Shown: positions 31,546-43,724 of the stretch, piece after piece
Layout of the letters: every line of letters starts with the position of its first letter
How positions within the stretch are numbered: the first letter of the stretch is position 1
NCBI GenBank assembly: GCA_021816455.1
Contig: JAKAXU010000011.1
Coordinates: 1-64,000 of the forward strand
Length of the DNA stretch: 64,000 bases
Source of the DNA: Acidobacteriota bacterium
GTDB lineage: Bacteria > Acidobacteriota > Terriglobia > Terriglobales > Acidobacteriaceae
Reading direction: 5' to 3'
Program-made: the position numbers and the translations under genes
Notes under the pieces: generated by a model
Seen by the model: the letters and a program-made list of their open reading frames with translations, nothing else
The model's database searches: none
What the model was told of the DNA's origin: nothing

Positions 31546-32640
31546 TCAGCGCCGGATACGGCTGGCAAGCTGATGGCCAAAGTGCATGGCCGGCTTTTCG
31601 AGCAGGTAGTAGCTCGCGATGGCGCAGGCAAAGGTCGCGAGATAGTTGAGAGGCCAGAGCTGGAGCGAGCCGAGGGTGCTGATGTTGGAGTCGCTGTGCC
31701 CCACGAAGAACAGCATTTGCCACAGGTAGAGGCTGTACGAGATGCGTCCGACAAAGCGCAGCGGCGGCAGTTCCAGAAAGCGTGCGAGGGTGGATTGCGG
31801 ATGGAGGACGGTGCCCAGAACCAGCACGGGCATGAGCGTGGCGACGGCGAGGATGTGAAGGAAGTTCTCAGGAGTCCAGGTGATGAGCGCGAAAACGGCA
31901 GCCAGTGTGAGCGGCCAGAGGTGGCCGACGCGTCGGAACCACGCGCGGACAGAGTCGCGCTGGATGAGGATGGCGATGCACGCCGGGATGAAGAGGGAGT
32001 CGAGGCGCACGTCGGAGTGAAATTGAATGACATCCCAGGCGCGGTGGTGGATTTGCCAGGCGAGTGAGGCGGCGACGAGGAAGATAAGCAGAGCCATGAC
32101 CTTGAGACGATGCTTCTGCCGCGTGCAAATGAGGATGGCCGGCAGCAGAAGATAAAAGTGCTCTTCGACGGAGAGCGACCAGAAGTGGCCGGTGAACCAT
32201 TGCCCTGCGGCAGGATGGCTTCCGAGCAGACGGGTGTAGTTGCGGAAGAAGAAGAGAGCGCCGAACCAGTCCATGCCGATATGGGGAATGATGGCAAGAG
32301 CAGAGAGCGTGGCGACAGCGAGCAGATAAAGGATGGCTGGTGGGAAGATGCGGAAGGCGCGACGGATGTAAAAGTGGCGCAGGCTGATGGAGCCGAATCG
32401 CTGTTCCTCGGCGAGCAGGCGGGAGCAGATGAGGATACCGCTGATGGCGAAGAAGACATCGACGCCCATCTGCCCATGGAGATGAAACCAATCCGTATTC
32501 AAACGCCACAGGGAATGGATGGAGTCATGAAAGATCATGACGGCAAGGATGGAGAGGGCGCGCCAACCGTCGAGAGTGGGCAGGTAAGAGGTGCTTTTGC
32601 GGGCATCCGTTTGGGGGCGTGCCACCGGGGTTTGAGGCAT
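31546..32640 (-). CDS. Acyltransferase 3 family (OafA/YrhL-like) membrane protein
   Basis: YLPTLDGWRALSILAVMIFHDS, GVDVFFAISGILICSRLL, GHFWSLSVEEHFYLLLP. Confidence 0.94.
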   Translation of the reverse strand: MPQTPVARPQTDARKSTSYLPTLDGWRALSILAVMIFHDSIHSLWRLNTDWFHLHGQMGVDVFFAISGILICSRLLAEEQRFGSISLRHFYIRRAFRIFPPAILYLLAVATLSALAIIPHIGMDWFGALFFFRNYTRLLGSHPAAGQWFTGHFWSLSVEEHFYLLLPAILICTRQKHRLKVMALLIFLVAASLAWQIHHRAWDVIQFHSDVRLDSLFIPACIAILIQRDSVRAWFRRVGHLWPLTLAAVFALITWTPENFLHILAVATLMPVLVLGTVLHPQSTLARFLELPPLRFVGRISYSLYLWQMLFFVGHSDSNISTLGSLQLWPLNYLATFACAIASYYLLEKPAMHFGHQLASRIRR

Positions 32641-32668
32641 GCATGCTCCGGTGCGGAGGATGATTTGA

Positions 32669-34081
32669 TTATGGCATAGGGGAGCGGCTGCGGAGGGTGT
32701 AAAAGAGCGCGGCCGCCAGGTTGGAGATGGTGGTAAAGAGGACGATTTTGGCTGCATAGCCGAGTGGGCTTGCGACCGGAACGACGGGAAAGATGGAGAC
32801 GATGAGGCTGAAGAGCGTAGAGACGAATCCGACCGCCGAGCTGAAGCGGATCCAGCGTGGAAGGCGGCGGCGCAGCGTGGCCGAAGCGACGATGGGAATG
32901 GCGAACATGGCCATATAGGCCAGCGCGTAGTGAGCGACCGAAGCGACGAGGATGAGTTGAAACGTCTGCTGGATGCGCAAGTCGACAGAGGCGGCTAGGA
33001 TGGCGATGGCGACAAGAATCGCGGTGAAGAGGATGGCGTTGACGGGCGTGCCGCGGCGCGGATGGAGACGGGAGAACCAGCGCGGAAGCAGATGATGCCA
33101 TCCGGCGGTGAGCGCAAGGCGGCTGGCCCCGGTGAGGACAAGACTGGCGGTGCCGACAAGTCGGAGTTGGAGGGCGGCAATGGCGGCGATGGCAAGCAGG
33201 TTCCCCCAGCCGGATTCGCCAAGCGCGAGACGAAAGGTCTGCGGGACAGGCGCGATGAGGTTGATGGGGCCGTGAGCAAAGGCCAGAACCGAACTGGTAC
33301 CGAGGATGAAAAGCATACAGATGATGGGCGAAGCGATCTGAACGGAGCGACCGATGGCGCGTGCCGGCGCACGGGTTTCCCCGGCAAGAATGGCGATATA
33401 TTCGAGGCCGGCCAGTCCACCGATCATCATGAGGCCGACGGTGGCGAAGGCGTGGCGATTGAGGATGGGCAGGACGATCGGCAGAGGTTCCCAGTGGATG
33501 GGTTGGCGACGCAGGATGGCAAGGATGGGCAACAGGATGAGTATGGCGAAGACGATTGCGATGGCACCGCCGCCGAGGTTGTGGAACCATTTGCCAAAGT
33601 CGAGGCCATAAATAGTCGCGAGGGTAAGCAGGACAAGGACACCGAGAATGATGGAGCCGCTAGCCAGTGGATTTTCGGCGAGATGGGAGCCGGAGGGTCC
33701 GAGCAGATAGCCGATCTCCGAAGGCATGGAAAAGAGGATGACCGCAGCGACGCCAAGCGAGTAGACCCAGATGTTCCAGGCGACGAGGAATCCAGGGAAG
33801 TCGCCGAAGGCGATGCGCGCCCAGGAGTAGAGGCCGCCTTCGAGTGGCATCTCGCGGTTGAGGTAGAGGACGGAAGCGGCCATGGGCAGGTAAAAGACGG
33901 CCATTGCCGTGATCCAGTAGACAGCCTGCGCGCGGCCGAGCAGAGCTGCGAAACCGACCCATCCGGAGCCGACGACGAAGAGAATCTGAGTAAGGATGAG
34001 ATCGAAAAGCGAGAGCGAACGCTGGAGTCCGTGTGTGTGAGCAGAGGGTGCGGAACTGGATGGCTGCGGCAAGCGAGGCAT
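32669..34081 (-). CDS. APC-family amino acid permease
   Basis: About 12 TM segments; GLYSWARIAFGDFPGFLVAWNIWVYSLG; LAGLEYIAILAGETRAPARAIGRSV. Confidence 0.9.
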   Translation of the reverse strand: MPRLPQPSSSAPSAHTHGLQRSLSLFDLILTQILFVVGSGWVGFAALLGRAQAVYWITAMAVFYLPMAASVLYLNREMPLEGGLYSWARIAFGDFPGFLVAWNIWVYSLGVAAVILFSMPSEIGYLLGPSGSHLAENPLASGSIILGVLVLLTLATIYGLDFGKWFHNLGGGAIAIVFAILILLPILAILRRQPIHWEPLPIVLPILNRHAFATVGLMMIGGLAGLEYIAILAGETRAPARAIGRSVQIASPIICMLFILGTSSVLAFAHGPINLIAPVPQTFRLALGESGWGNLLAIAAIAALQLRLVGTASLVLTGASRLALTAGWHHLLPRWFSRLHPRRGTPVNAILFTAILVAIAILAASVDLRIQQTFQLILVASVAHYALAYMAMFAIPIVASATLRRRLPRWIRFSSAVGFVSTLFSLIVSIFPVVPVASPLGYAAKIVLFTTISNLAAALFYTLRSRSPMP

Positions 34082-34177
34082 GGGTGAGGTGAGGCTAGCA
34101 CGCCCGGCGGTGAAGACCAAGGGAATTTGCGTCTGGCGCGGCCCGGGGATCGAAGCATCTTTGCGATACTGGAAGGC

Positions 34178-34990
34178 ATGAGCGGAGATGTGGAACGGGT
34201 GAAGCGATGGCGCGTGGCGGAAGCCGTGGCGCGCGAAGCAGGGACGTTACAGAAGCGCAGATTTCTGGCGCGGACCAGCGACGAGGTGGCGTACCAGTTC
34301 AAGGGACCACAGGATTATCTGACGGCGACCGATGGCGAGGTGGAGCGCTTGGTACGGAAGCGCCTGTTGGCTGCATTTCCGACCGACACGATGCTGGGCG
34401 AGGAGGGTGGCGGAGAAATTTCGGAGTTTACCTGGGTGGTGGACCCGATTGATGGCACATCGAACTTTGCGCGTGGCATTCCGCACTTCTGCGTTTCCAT
34501 TGCCCTGGTGGAGCGGGGCGAGGCGACTGTGGGGGTGATCTACGCGCCGATGGTGGATGAGCTGTACAGCGCGGCGACGGGCGAGGGTGCATGGCTGAAC
34601 GGGGAGCTGATGCGAGTTTCGTCGGTGACGCGGCTGGACCGGGCGCTGGTGGAGCTGGGATGGGCTGCGCGGCAGCCGAAGGCGGAGTATTTGGAGATGC
34701 TGCGGCGGGGGATGGACGCGGGGTTGGGAGTGCGCGGCGCCGGATCGGGATCACTGGCGGCGGCGCAGGTGGCAGCCGGACGCGTGGACGCATGCGTGGA
34801 GCTCCACATGTATGCGTGGGACTGGCTGGCAGGGATGGTGATGGCGCGCGAGGCCGGAGCTCGGGTGAACCGGTTTCTGACGGGCGATGCGCTGCGCAAG
34901 GGGAATTTTGTCTTTGCTGCCGCGCCGGGGATCGCCGAGGCGCTGGCCTCGGCTCTGGATGTGGCAGGGCGAATGGAGCTTGCGGAATGA
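34178..34990 (+). CDS. Inositol monophosphatase family protein
   Basis: GEEGGGEISEFTWVVDPIDGTSNFARGIPHFCVSIAL; AWDWLAGMVMAREAGA. Confidence 0.95.
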   Translation: MSGDVERVKRWRVAEAVAREAGTLQKRRFLARTSDEVAYQFKGPQDYLTATDGEVERLVRKRLLAAFPTDTMLGEEGGGEISEFTWVVDPIDGTSNFARGIPHFCVSIALVERGEATVGVIYAPMVDELYSAATGEGAWLNGELMRVSSVTRLDRALVELGWAARQPKAEYLEMLRRGMDAGLGVRGAGSGSLAAAQVAAGRVDACVELHMYAWDWLAGMVMAREAGARVNRFLTGDALRKGNFVFAAAPGIAEALASALDVAGRMELAE

Positions 34991-35057
34991 TCGCGCGGGA
35001 CTGACGGAAGCGCGTTTTTGTTATTCTGAAGAATACGAATAGCGAGGATAAACGAAG

Positions 35058-35459
35058 ATGGCAGAGCCACGAAGTCGAATCTATCATCGAGGCCGCGTGG
35101 CGGAGAGTTTGCGGGATGAGATCGGGTCGATGCTCGAAGGGGAGCTGTCGGATCCGCGAATCGGATTCTGCCACGTGACCGAGGTAGTCATGCATCCGGC
35201 ATCGAAGTCTGCGCGGGTGTTTCTGGCTGTGGATGGCGATGCTGAGGCCGAGGAGCAGACAGTCATTGCGCTGCAGGCGGCCAAGGGCTATATTCGCCAC
35301 GAGCTGAAGGAGCGGCTGGGATTGCAGCGGGTTCCGGAGCTGAGCTTTCACGTGGATCGCAAGGAAAAGTTTCAGGGAAGGATCGACGAGCTGCTGCATC
35401 GTGCGGAAAAGCGCGCCCGCAAAGGGACGCCTGGGCCAAACACGGCGGCAGCTGAGTAA
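35058..35459 (+). CDS. rbfA: 30S ribosome-binding factor A
   Basis: RVAESLRDEIGSMLEGELSDPRIGFCHVTEVVMHPASKSARVFLAV; RIDELLHRAEK. Confidence 0.94.
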   Translation: MAEPRSRIYHRGRVAESLRDEIGSMLEGELSDPRIGFCHVTEVVMHPASKSARVFLAVDGDAEAEEQTVIALQAAKGYIRHELKERLGLQRVPELSFHVDRKEKFQGRIDELLHRAEKRARKGTPGPNTAAAE

Positions 35460-35468
35460 AATGGCGGC

Positions 35469-36542
35469 GTGGGACGGCGAGAGATGGCACGATTCCAGCC
35501 AATTCGCAGAATGAAGGCGCGAGCAATGGATGTGGCGCGCACCGGGGTGCAAGAACCGGTGCCACTGCTGCTGCCGGCCGAGGCGCGGGCGATTTTGGAT
35601 TTTATCCGGGCCAATGAGCGGTTTGTGGTGTGTTCGCACTCCCGGCCGGATGGTGACGCCGTGGGATCGATGCTGGCGATGGGTATGCTGCTGGAGCAGA
35701 TGGGCAAGCGAGCTGATCTGGTGACGGCGGACCGTGTGCCGGCGGTCTACCGTGGATTGCCGGGTGCCAGGCGCATTCAGACGGCGATCGGGGTGCATGG
35801 CCTCTATGACGCGGCGATTGTGCTGGAGTGCGATGGGCTGGCGCGCACGCGGCTGATCGGGCTGGAGGCGTATCCGCAGATCAATATCGACCATCATGCA
35901 AGCGGGCAGGAGTATGCGACGCTGAACTGGATCGATCGGACGGCGTGCTCGGTGGGTGAGATGGTACACAGGCTGGCGACCGATGCCGGGTGCCGGGTGA
36001 CGCCGGAGATGGCGACCTGCCTGTACGTGACTCTGCTGACGGATACGGGCGGCTTCTGCTACGGAGGCATCGATGCGGCGACCTTTGCGCTGGCTGGAGA
36101 ACTGACGGCTGCCGGCGCCGACCCGGTGGCTGTCGCGCGGGATGTGTATTTTGCCGTGCCGCTGGCCAAGATGCAATTGCTGGGACGGGCGTTGGCGACG
36201 CTGCACTGCGAGGATGGTCTGGCGTGGCTTGCGGTGACGGACGGCGATATGACTTCGACCGGGGCGAGCGAGGAAGATTGCGAAGGAATCGTGAACTATG
36301 CGCTTTCGATCGAAGGCGTGGAGGCGGCGGTATTTCTGCGTGAACTTCCAGAGGGGCGCATCCGGATGAGCCTGCGCAGCAAAGGCCCGAAGGCGGTAGT
36401 GAACGTGGCGGCGATTGCCGAACGGCTGGGCGGAGGCGGACACGAGAACGCAGCCGGATGTACGCTGGACGGGCCGATCGCCGCGGCGGAGCGGGTGATA
36501 CTGCGGGAGATGCGCGAGGTGCTGCACCCGACGGCGCAATGA
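35469..36542 (+). CDS. DHH-family phosphoesterase (NrnA-like oligoribonuclease/pAp phosphatase)
   Basis: CSHSRPDGDAVGSMLAM, INIDHHAS, LYVTLLTDTGGFCYGG, GGGHENAAGC. Start uncertain. Confidence 0.92.
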   Translation: MGRREMARFQPIRRMKARAMDVARTGVQEPVPLLLPAEARAILDFIRANERFVVCSHSRPDGDAVGSMLAMGMLLEQMGKRADLVTADRVPAVYRGLPGARRIQTAIGVHGLYDAAIVLECDGLARTRLIGLEAYPQINIDHHASGQEYATLNWIDRTACSVGEMVHRLATDAGCRVTPEMATCLYVTLLTDTGGFCYGGIDAATFALAGELTAAGADPVAVARDVYFAVPLAKMQLLGRALATLHCEDGLAWLAVTDGDMTSTGASEEDCEGIVNYALSIEGVEAAVFLRELPEGRIRMSLRSKGPKAVVNVAAIAERLGGGGHENAAGCTLDGPIAAAERVILREMREVLHPTAQ

Positions 36543-36678
36543 GCGGGGTGCTGCCAGAAATCTGGTAGCCTTGAAGACGGGCCGGATTCTCCCTGATTGG
36601 CCGAATGAGTAATATGAGTGATGCTGAAGGCTATGCTGAAGTCATCCCAGAAGGTTTCTGCGCGGAACTGACCCAGTC

Positions 36679-38499
36679 TTGAACGAATCCACGAACAATT
36701 CGAACGTCGGCGGATCGAGGAAGCTGTCCGCGGAGATTCCGTGGCGGGAGCTTGCCAGCCTGCTGCTGTTTATGGCGTTTTTCACTCTGTACGGTGTGAC
36801 GCCCCTGCTGGGTGGGGCTGGACTGGGACTGGTGGGCGCAGATGAGCCGCGCTATGCGCAGATTGCGCATGAGATGCTGGCCAAGCTGATGCATGCGCAC
36901 TCGTTGCGCGGAGAGCTTTCGGCGTGCGTGACACCGTATCTCTATGGGCGACCGTGGCTGGAAAAGCCGGCACTGTATTACTGGCGGGCAATGTATGTCT
37001 TCCGCGAATTTGGAGTGTGGGACTGGGCGGCGCGTCTGCCTTCGGTGAGTTTTGCGCTGTGGCTGGTGGGGCTGACGTATTTGCATATGCGGAGCTTCCG
37101 GCGCGGAGGGCATCTGGATGCGGCGCTGATTACAGCGGCCTGCGTGGGGATTCTGAGCTTTTCGCGCGGTGCCTCGACGGACATGCAATTGGCAGCGCCG
37201 TTCTGCATCGGGATGCTGGGTTGGTACGCGTGGTATGAAACGCGATCGAAGTTCTGGCTGGTGGATATTTACTTTTTCACGGCGCTGGCGACGCTGGCCA
37301 AGGGACCGGTGGCGCCGTTCCTGGCGCTGTTGATTATCGGAGCGTTTGCGGCTCTTCGGCGGGAGTGGTGGATTCTGCGAAAGTCGCTGTGGTGGCCTGG
37401 GATTCTGCTGTACTTTGCGATTGTGCTGCCGTGGTTTGTAGCAGTGCAGCGGGAGAATCCGACGTTTTTTGTGGAGTTTTTCCTGCAACACAATCTGGAA
37501 CGGTTTGCGACGAACCGGTTTCAGCATGAGCAGCCCTTCTGGTACTACCTGTTGGTGGTGTTGGTTGCGACGATGCCGTGGACGGTGGTGGCTCTGCGTG
37601 CGCTGTGGGACGGGATACTGACTTCGGTGAAGGAGTGGCGGCTGCGCCACTCGACGGCCGACCAGGTAGCAAAGAGCCAGCCCGGGGATGCGTTTCCGGA
37701 GTACTTGGTTTTGTGGGCGCTGATCCCGATTGTGTTTTTTTCGCTGTCGCAGTCAAAGCTGCCGGGATATATTCTGCCAGCGATTCCTCCGATTACGATT
37801 CTGACGGGAGATTATCTATTCCGTTGCCGGCAGCGCGGCCTGGGTCGCGGCGTGCTGGGCGGGCACGCGCTGCTGGTGGGATTTGCGACGGCGGCAGTCT
37901 TGCTGGGACCGTGGTATGTGGCGCATGGGGCGCATCGGCATCCCCCGCTGGAACTCGCGGGCCTGGCGGCGCTGGCCGGGCTGACAGCGGTCGTGCTGCA
38001 ACTGCTGGCGGTGGAACGCCTGGGGTTGAAGCGGCTGCGCGTGGCGACAAGCGCGGTGATGGTTGCGCTGCTGCTGTATCTTTACGGCGTGGGGCCGTTT
38101 TTCGGGATTCCTGCCGTGGAGGCGAGCAAGGGAACGATCCGGCTGCTGGACCGGACATACTCGGCGCGACCGCTGGCGGAACGGTTGGCGGGAATGGTTC
38201 CTCCCGACGAAACGGTGGCGGTTTTTCGGGTAAGGCGGGATATGGAGTATGGCCTGGCGTTTTATCGCAACCATGAAGTGGCGAACTATGATGTGGTGGG
38301 CGTGCCGGCGGGCGAGCATGTGTTGGTGGTGCGGGTGACGGGCAAGAACGGCACGGACCTGCATTCGATGGACGCTCTGCGGGAGTATCTGGAAGGGCGC
38401 AGCTACACGAAGCTCTTTGACTGGCCGGAGCAGGGGCTGGCGGTGTACCGCGTTGGCGCGCAGACACTTGCCGAGGATGGGGATGGGTCCGGGGATTGA
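36679..38499 (+). CDS. GT39/ArnT-like membrane glycosyltransferase
   Basis: VGADEPRYAQIAHEMLA, YGRPWLEKPALYYWRAM, many TM helices, FFSLSQSKLPGYILPAIPP. TTG start. Confidence 0.9.
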   Translation: MNESTNNSNVGGSRKLSAEIPWRELASLLLFMAFFTLYGVTPLLGGAGLGLVGADEPRYAQIAHEMLAKLMHAHSLRGELSACVTPYLYGRPWLEKPALYYWRAMYVFREFGVWDWAARLPSVSFALWLVGLTYLHMRSFRRGGHLDAALITAACVGILSFSRGASTDMQLAAPFCIGMLGWYAWYETRSKFWLVDIYFFTALATLAKGPVAPFLALLIIGAFAALRREWWILRKSLWWPGILLYFAIVLPWFVAVQRENPTFFVEFFLQHNLERFATNRFQHEQPFWYYLLVVLVATMPWTVVALRALWDGILTSVKEWRLRHSTADQVAKSQPGDAFPEYLVLWALIPIVFFSLSQSKLPGYILPAIPPITILTGDYLFRCRQRGLGRGVLGGHALLVGFATAAVLLGPWYVAHGAHRHPPLELAGLAALAGLTAVVLQLLAVERLGLKRLRVATSAVMVALLLYLYGVGPFFGIPAVEASKGTIRLLDRTYSARPLAERLAGMVPPDETVAVFRVRRDMEYGLAFYRNHEVANYDVVGVPAGEHVLVVRVTGKNGTDLHSMDALREYLEGRSYTKLFDWPEQGLAVYRVGAQTLAEDGDGSGD

Positions 38500-38502
38500 G
38501 CC

Positions 38503-38531
38503 GATCCCATGCGGGCGGCGCATATGGGATC
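38503..38531. terminator. Strong hairpin GATCCCATGCG-GGCGG-CGCATATGGGATC directly after the GT39-like gene
   Basis: 11-bp stem with a 2-nt bulge; no T-tract, so a structured 3' end rather than a classic intrinsic terminator. Confidence 0.4.
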
Positions 38532-38729
38532 GCATGCGGCCGAGGCGGTGAATTTGTCCTTTTCTACAGGGGTTCTACAGGGGCAACTGCGCTATGCTCA
38601 GAGCAAATGGGAAGGATTCCGGCGCGCCAGTGCCGCAGCGCCAAGGCACAACAGCAAATTTGGAGCATGATCCGCAACGGATGCGTGGTAGCTTTCGTCG
38701 AAGTGTAGAGAAGCGGACGGAGAAAGCGC

Positions 38730-39728
38730 ATGAGGACGAGCGTGACGCCGGAGATACGAGACCTGAGGCTCTTCGATGCAGCAGCGTTGCGTCCGTTGCT
38801 GGAGGTTGAAAGCGGGCTGTGGCGTCGGCGGCTGGATTGGGAGTATCTGGGTTCGGCCAAACTGCTGCTGGAATATCTGGACGCGCGAGCGCTGCCGGGT
38901 TTTGTGGCCGTCGAGCAGGGGGAGATTCTGGGGTATGTCTTCTGCGTGTATGAAGAAAACAAGGGTGTGATCGGGAATGTCTTTGCCGCACCCCGAATGG
39001 TGGGCGAGTGGACGCAGATGGATACTTTGCGGCAAGACATAGAGCGGTTGCTGCTGGAGCAGGCGATCGCGCTGCTGACGCATTCGCCGGGTGTGGAGCG
39101 CGTGGAGACGCAACTGCTGCTGCATGAGGCGGGTGAACACGCAGAGACGCTGGATGCGGCGGGCTTTCGACGCGCACAGCGCCTCTACTTGCAGCGCAGG
39201 CTCAGGGTGGATCGGATGGACGATACGAAGACCGCCGGGATCGTTCAGGGCTGTGAGTTGCGGCCATGGCGGGATGGCGAGATGGCACGCGCGGCGCAAC
39301 TGATTGTTGCCTCGTATCGAGATCACCCAGACAGCCGAATCAATGACCAGTACCGGACGACGCAGGGAGCGCAACGATTTCTGCACAACATTGTGCGCTA
39401 TCCGGGGTGCGGGACGTTTGAGCCGGAGGCGTCGTTGGTAGCCGTGGATGCGTTGACGGGAGCCATGGCGGGGGTGGTTCTCAGCTCGCGCATCAGCTCA
39501 AGCTGCGGACACATTACACAAATATGCGTGGCCCCGGAGTATCGCCGTCGCGGGCTGGCCGACCGGATGCTGCGGGTGGCGATGAATGCGCTTGCTATGC
39601 GCGGGCTGGAGCAACTGACACTGACGGTGACCGCGAGCAATCAAGACGCGATACGGCTTTATCTGAGGGAAGGATTTCAGGAAAGGTACAGGTTTGACGC
39701 CGCAGTCTGGGCGAGGTCGGGAGCATGA
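38730..39728 (+). CDS. GNAT N-acetyltransferase, apparently two GNAT-like halves
   Basis: C-terminal half ITQICVAPEYRRRGLADRMLRVAMNALAMRGLEQLTLTVTASNQDAIRLYLREGF; N-terminal half weaker. Confidence 0.88.
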   Translation: MRTSVTPEIRDLRLFDAAALRPLLEVESGLWRRRLDWEYLGSAKLLLEYLDARALPGFVAVEQGEILGYVFCVYEENKGVIGNVFAAPRMVGEWTQMDTLRQDIERLLLEQAIALLTHSPGVERVETQLLLHEAGEHAETLDAAGFRRAQRLYLQRRLRVDRMDDTKTAGIVQGCELRPWRDGEMARAAQLIVASYRDHPDSRINDQYRTTQGAQRFLHNIVRYPGCGTFEPEASLVAVDALTGAMAGVVLSSRISSSCGHITQICVAPEYRRRGLADRMLRVAMNALAMRGLEQLTLTVTASNQDAIRLYLREGFQERYRFDAAVWARSGA

Positions 39729-39757
39729 AGAAGCCACGGAGGGTGCGAGCGGAAGGC

Positions 39758-39973
39758 TCAGTGCAGAATGAGCGCCATCAGCCAGCTTGCGACAATGACC
39801 GATCCGGAGAAGAGCAGGAAGCACCATGCGCCGTAGCGCAGCATGGCGCGGGGGGAGTGGCGCTGCGTGATGCCGAAGATGGTGGAGGCGAAGAGCGCGC
39901 AGAGCAGCACAGCGGTGAAGTGGGAAGGACGAAAGACAAAGGCGCTGATCAGAAGCGGCATGGCAGGAGACAT
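39758..39973 (-). CDS. Small predicted integral membrane protein
   Basis: 71 aa, about two hydrophobic segments, abuts the next upstream ORF. Confidence 0.6.
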   Translation of the reverse strand: MSPAMPLLISAFVFRPSHFTAVLLCALFASTIFGITQRHSPRAMLRYGAWCFLLFSGSVIVASWLMALILH

Positions 39974-40386
39974 CAGAGAAGATCCTGCTTTCTGCCGATA
40001 GAAAGATTGTGTGCATCGACGGCGGCCATGACGTTGAGCAGTCCGGCCATCACCATGAAGCGAGTGCCGTAGTCGGCAGTGGTAACCTGCACGGTGTTCG
40101 CTCCCCAGCCGAAGAGCGTGCTGAGAATGAAGCAGAGTCCGCTGCCTAGGTCGCCGAAGAGCCCGAGCAGGTCGAGGATGTCCTTGGCGTTGCTGTAAAG
40201 CTTGCCCTGCATGGCGATGCCGAGGAAGAACATGGCCACGACGGAGACAAAGACCAGCGCGGCGCGGATGGGCCTGCGCAGCAGAAGATGACCGGCTCCG
40301 GGAACGAGCCAGCCGAGAAACAGAGGCGCCCAGAAACGGAAACCTGCGGGCTGCGCGGAAACGGATTTAGCGGCGGTCGCAGACAT
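39973..40386 (-). CDS. Predicted integral membrane protein (possibly DUF6677-like)
   Basis: FWAPLFLGWLVPGAGHLLLRRPIRAALVFVSVVAMFFLG; 137 aa; multi-TM. Confidence 0.7.
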   Translation of the reverse strand: MSATAAKSVSAQPAGFRFWAPLFLGWLVPGAGHLLLRRPIRAALVFVSVVAMFFLGIAMQGKLYSNAKDILDLLGLFGDLGSGLCFILSTLFGWGANTVQVTTADYGTRFMVMAGLLNVMAAVDAHNLSIGRKQDLL

Positions 40387-40530
40387 CCCTTCGATTCTAA
40401 CTTACAGACCGTGCGAACGTGGGGAAGCAGGTACGGGCAAGGCAAGAAATTTGGCTATGCGCCGGAGCGAGACATCTGAGCGCCAGCAAAGGGGTGCGGA
40501 GTGCGGGCAGGATGCAGATCATGGATTTCC

Positions 40531-42183
40531 TCAATGAATTGAGCGAGTGGAGGAGAGGCCGCCCGACGGGACAGGGAGCGCCGGAAACAAAGGCGGATCG
40601 CGTCGCGCATGGGTGGTTTGTTCGAAGTCGTAGGCATAGCCGATCAATGTCGATTCGCTGAAGGCCGGGCCGAGGAATGTCATGCCCGCGGGCAGGCTTT
40701 CGTGCGTGAATCCCATGGGAACGGTGATGGCTGGGAAGCCGGTCTGTGGGCTGAGTACCTGGCTGTTGTCTCCGGCCGGTGAGGTCATATCGCCGACTTT
40801 GCGCGGGGGATCGCTCCAGGTGGGATAGACAATTGCGTCCAAATGATCTGCGGCCATGGCTGCGAGCAGCGCGTTACGAAAGCGAATCTTAGCCGGATCA
40901 TGGTAAACATCCTGGCAGGGCGAACGGCGATCATCTTTGACTGGCGGGGCAATGGAAGCCTTGATCTCGCCGTCGATGTAGGGCAGATATAGGCCGGAGG
41001 CGACGATCTGACGCAGGGAGTGGTAAGGTGCGTTGGGGTGCTGATCCAGGTAGTGGTCGAGATCGGCTTCGAAGTCGCCGCACCAGAGGTTGGAAACGAG
41101 GGCTTTGTAATCGGGGACGGTAAAGGGATCGATGACGGTTGCGCCCTCGGCACGTAGCGTGGTGATGGCGTGTTCCATGGAGTCTTTCACTGCAGGGTCG
41201 GTGCGCGGAGTCTCGAAGTACTGACGGAAGACGCCGATCCGCGCGCCGCGCAGCGCATGGCGCTTGAGCGAGCGGGTGTAATCGATGCCCCAGGGGTGGG
41301 GATAGGCTCCGAGAGCAGCGGCGAGATCGGGATCGGAAGGATCCGGCCCGGCAAGGACAGTGAGCAGTCGCGCAGCATCGGCGACGGTGCGCGCCATAGG
41401 ACCGCCGACATCGTTGTGCGCGAAGAGCGGAATGATGCCAGAGCGACTGGTGAGACCGATGGTGGGACGGATGCCGACGAGATCGTTGTGGCTGGAGGGT
41501 CCGCGGATGGAGTTGCCTGTGTCGGTGCCAAGTCCGGATTCGCCAAGGCTGGCGGCGACGGCTGCTGCGGTGCCACCGCTGGATCCGGCGGGAACACGGC
41601 TGAGATCATAGGGATTGCGGGTGATGCCGGCGATGGAACTGGCCGTGAGATAGGGACTGAAAGCCCATTCAGCCATGTTGGTCTTGGCCAGAACGATGGC
41701 TCCAGCGGCGCGAAGACGGGCGACCATGGTGGCGTCCGCGGTGGGGAAGAAGCCTTTCATCGCGAGCGAGCCGCCGGTGGTTTGCAGCCCGGCGGTGTCG
41801 TAGTTGTCTTTGATGAGGACGGCGATGCCACCCAGCGGAGGCAGAGTGTGCGTCCGACGGACGGCGCGGTCGCACGCATCTGCTTCCGCGAGAGCGCGCG
41901 GATTGACCGTGACGATGGAGTTGAGCGGGAATCGCTGGTCGGCGGCGAGCGTGTGGCCGGGAAGGTCAGGTACCGTCTGATCGTAGGCGCGGATGCGGGC
42001 AAGGTAAGCTTCGACGACGGCGCGGCAGGTGGTGCGGCCGGAGAGAATGGCAGCCTGCGTTTCAGCGATGGTAGCTCCGACGACGTTGAAGGCGGACGGC
42101 TTCTGGGCGTGTGCTGGAAGCACCGACAGAGCGGCAGACAGGAGGACTCCTGGAGTGCGAAGAGCAGAGAATAACCCGGGCAT
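40531..42183 (-). CDS. Amidase signature-family protein, secreted
   Basis: Signal peptide; [68 protein letters not shown]. Confidence 0.95.
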   Translation of the reverse strand: MPGLFSALRTPGVLLSAALSVLPAHAQKPSAFNVVGATIAETQAAILSGRTTCRAVVEAYLARIRAYDQTVPDLPGHTLAADQRFPLNSIVTVNPRALAEADACDRAVRRTHTLPPLGGIAVLIKDNYDTAGLQTTGGSLAMKGFFPTADATMVARLRAAGAIVLAKTNMAEWAFSPYLTASSIAGITRNPYDLSRVPAGSSGGTAAAVAASLGESGLGTDTGNSIRGPSSHNDLVGIRPTIGLTSRSGIIPLFAHNDVGGPMARTVADAARLLTVLAGPDPSDPDLAAALGAYPHPWGIDYTRSLKRHALRGARIGVFRQYFETPRTDPAVKDSMEHAITTLRAEGATVIDPFTVPDYKALVSNLWCGDFEADLDHYLDQHPNAPYHSLRQIVASGLYLPYIDGEIKASIAPPVKDDRRSPCQDVYHDPAKIRFRNALLAAMAADHLDAIVYPTWSDPPRKVGDMTSPAGDNSQVLSPQTGFPAITVPMGFTHESLPAGMTFLGPAFSESTLIGYAYDFEQTTHARRDPPLFPALPVPSGGLSSTRSIH

Positions 42184-42245
42184 GCACGATTGGTATCACG
42201 CGTCTGCATCAAAGGCGAGAAAAAAATACGAGGCGGAAGACGGGG

Positions 42246-43724
<1,479 letters not shown>

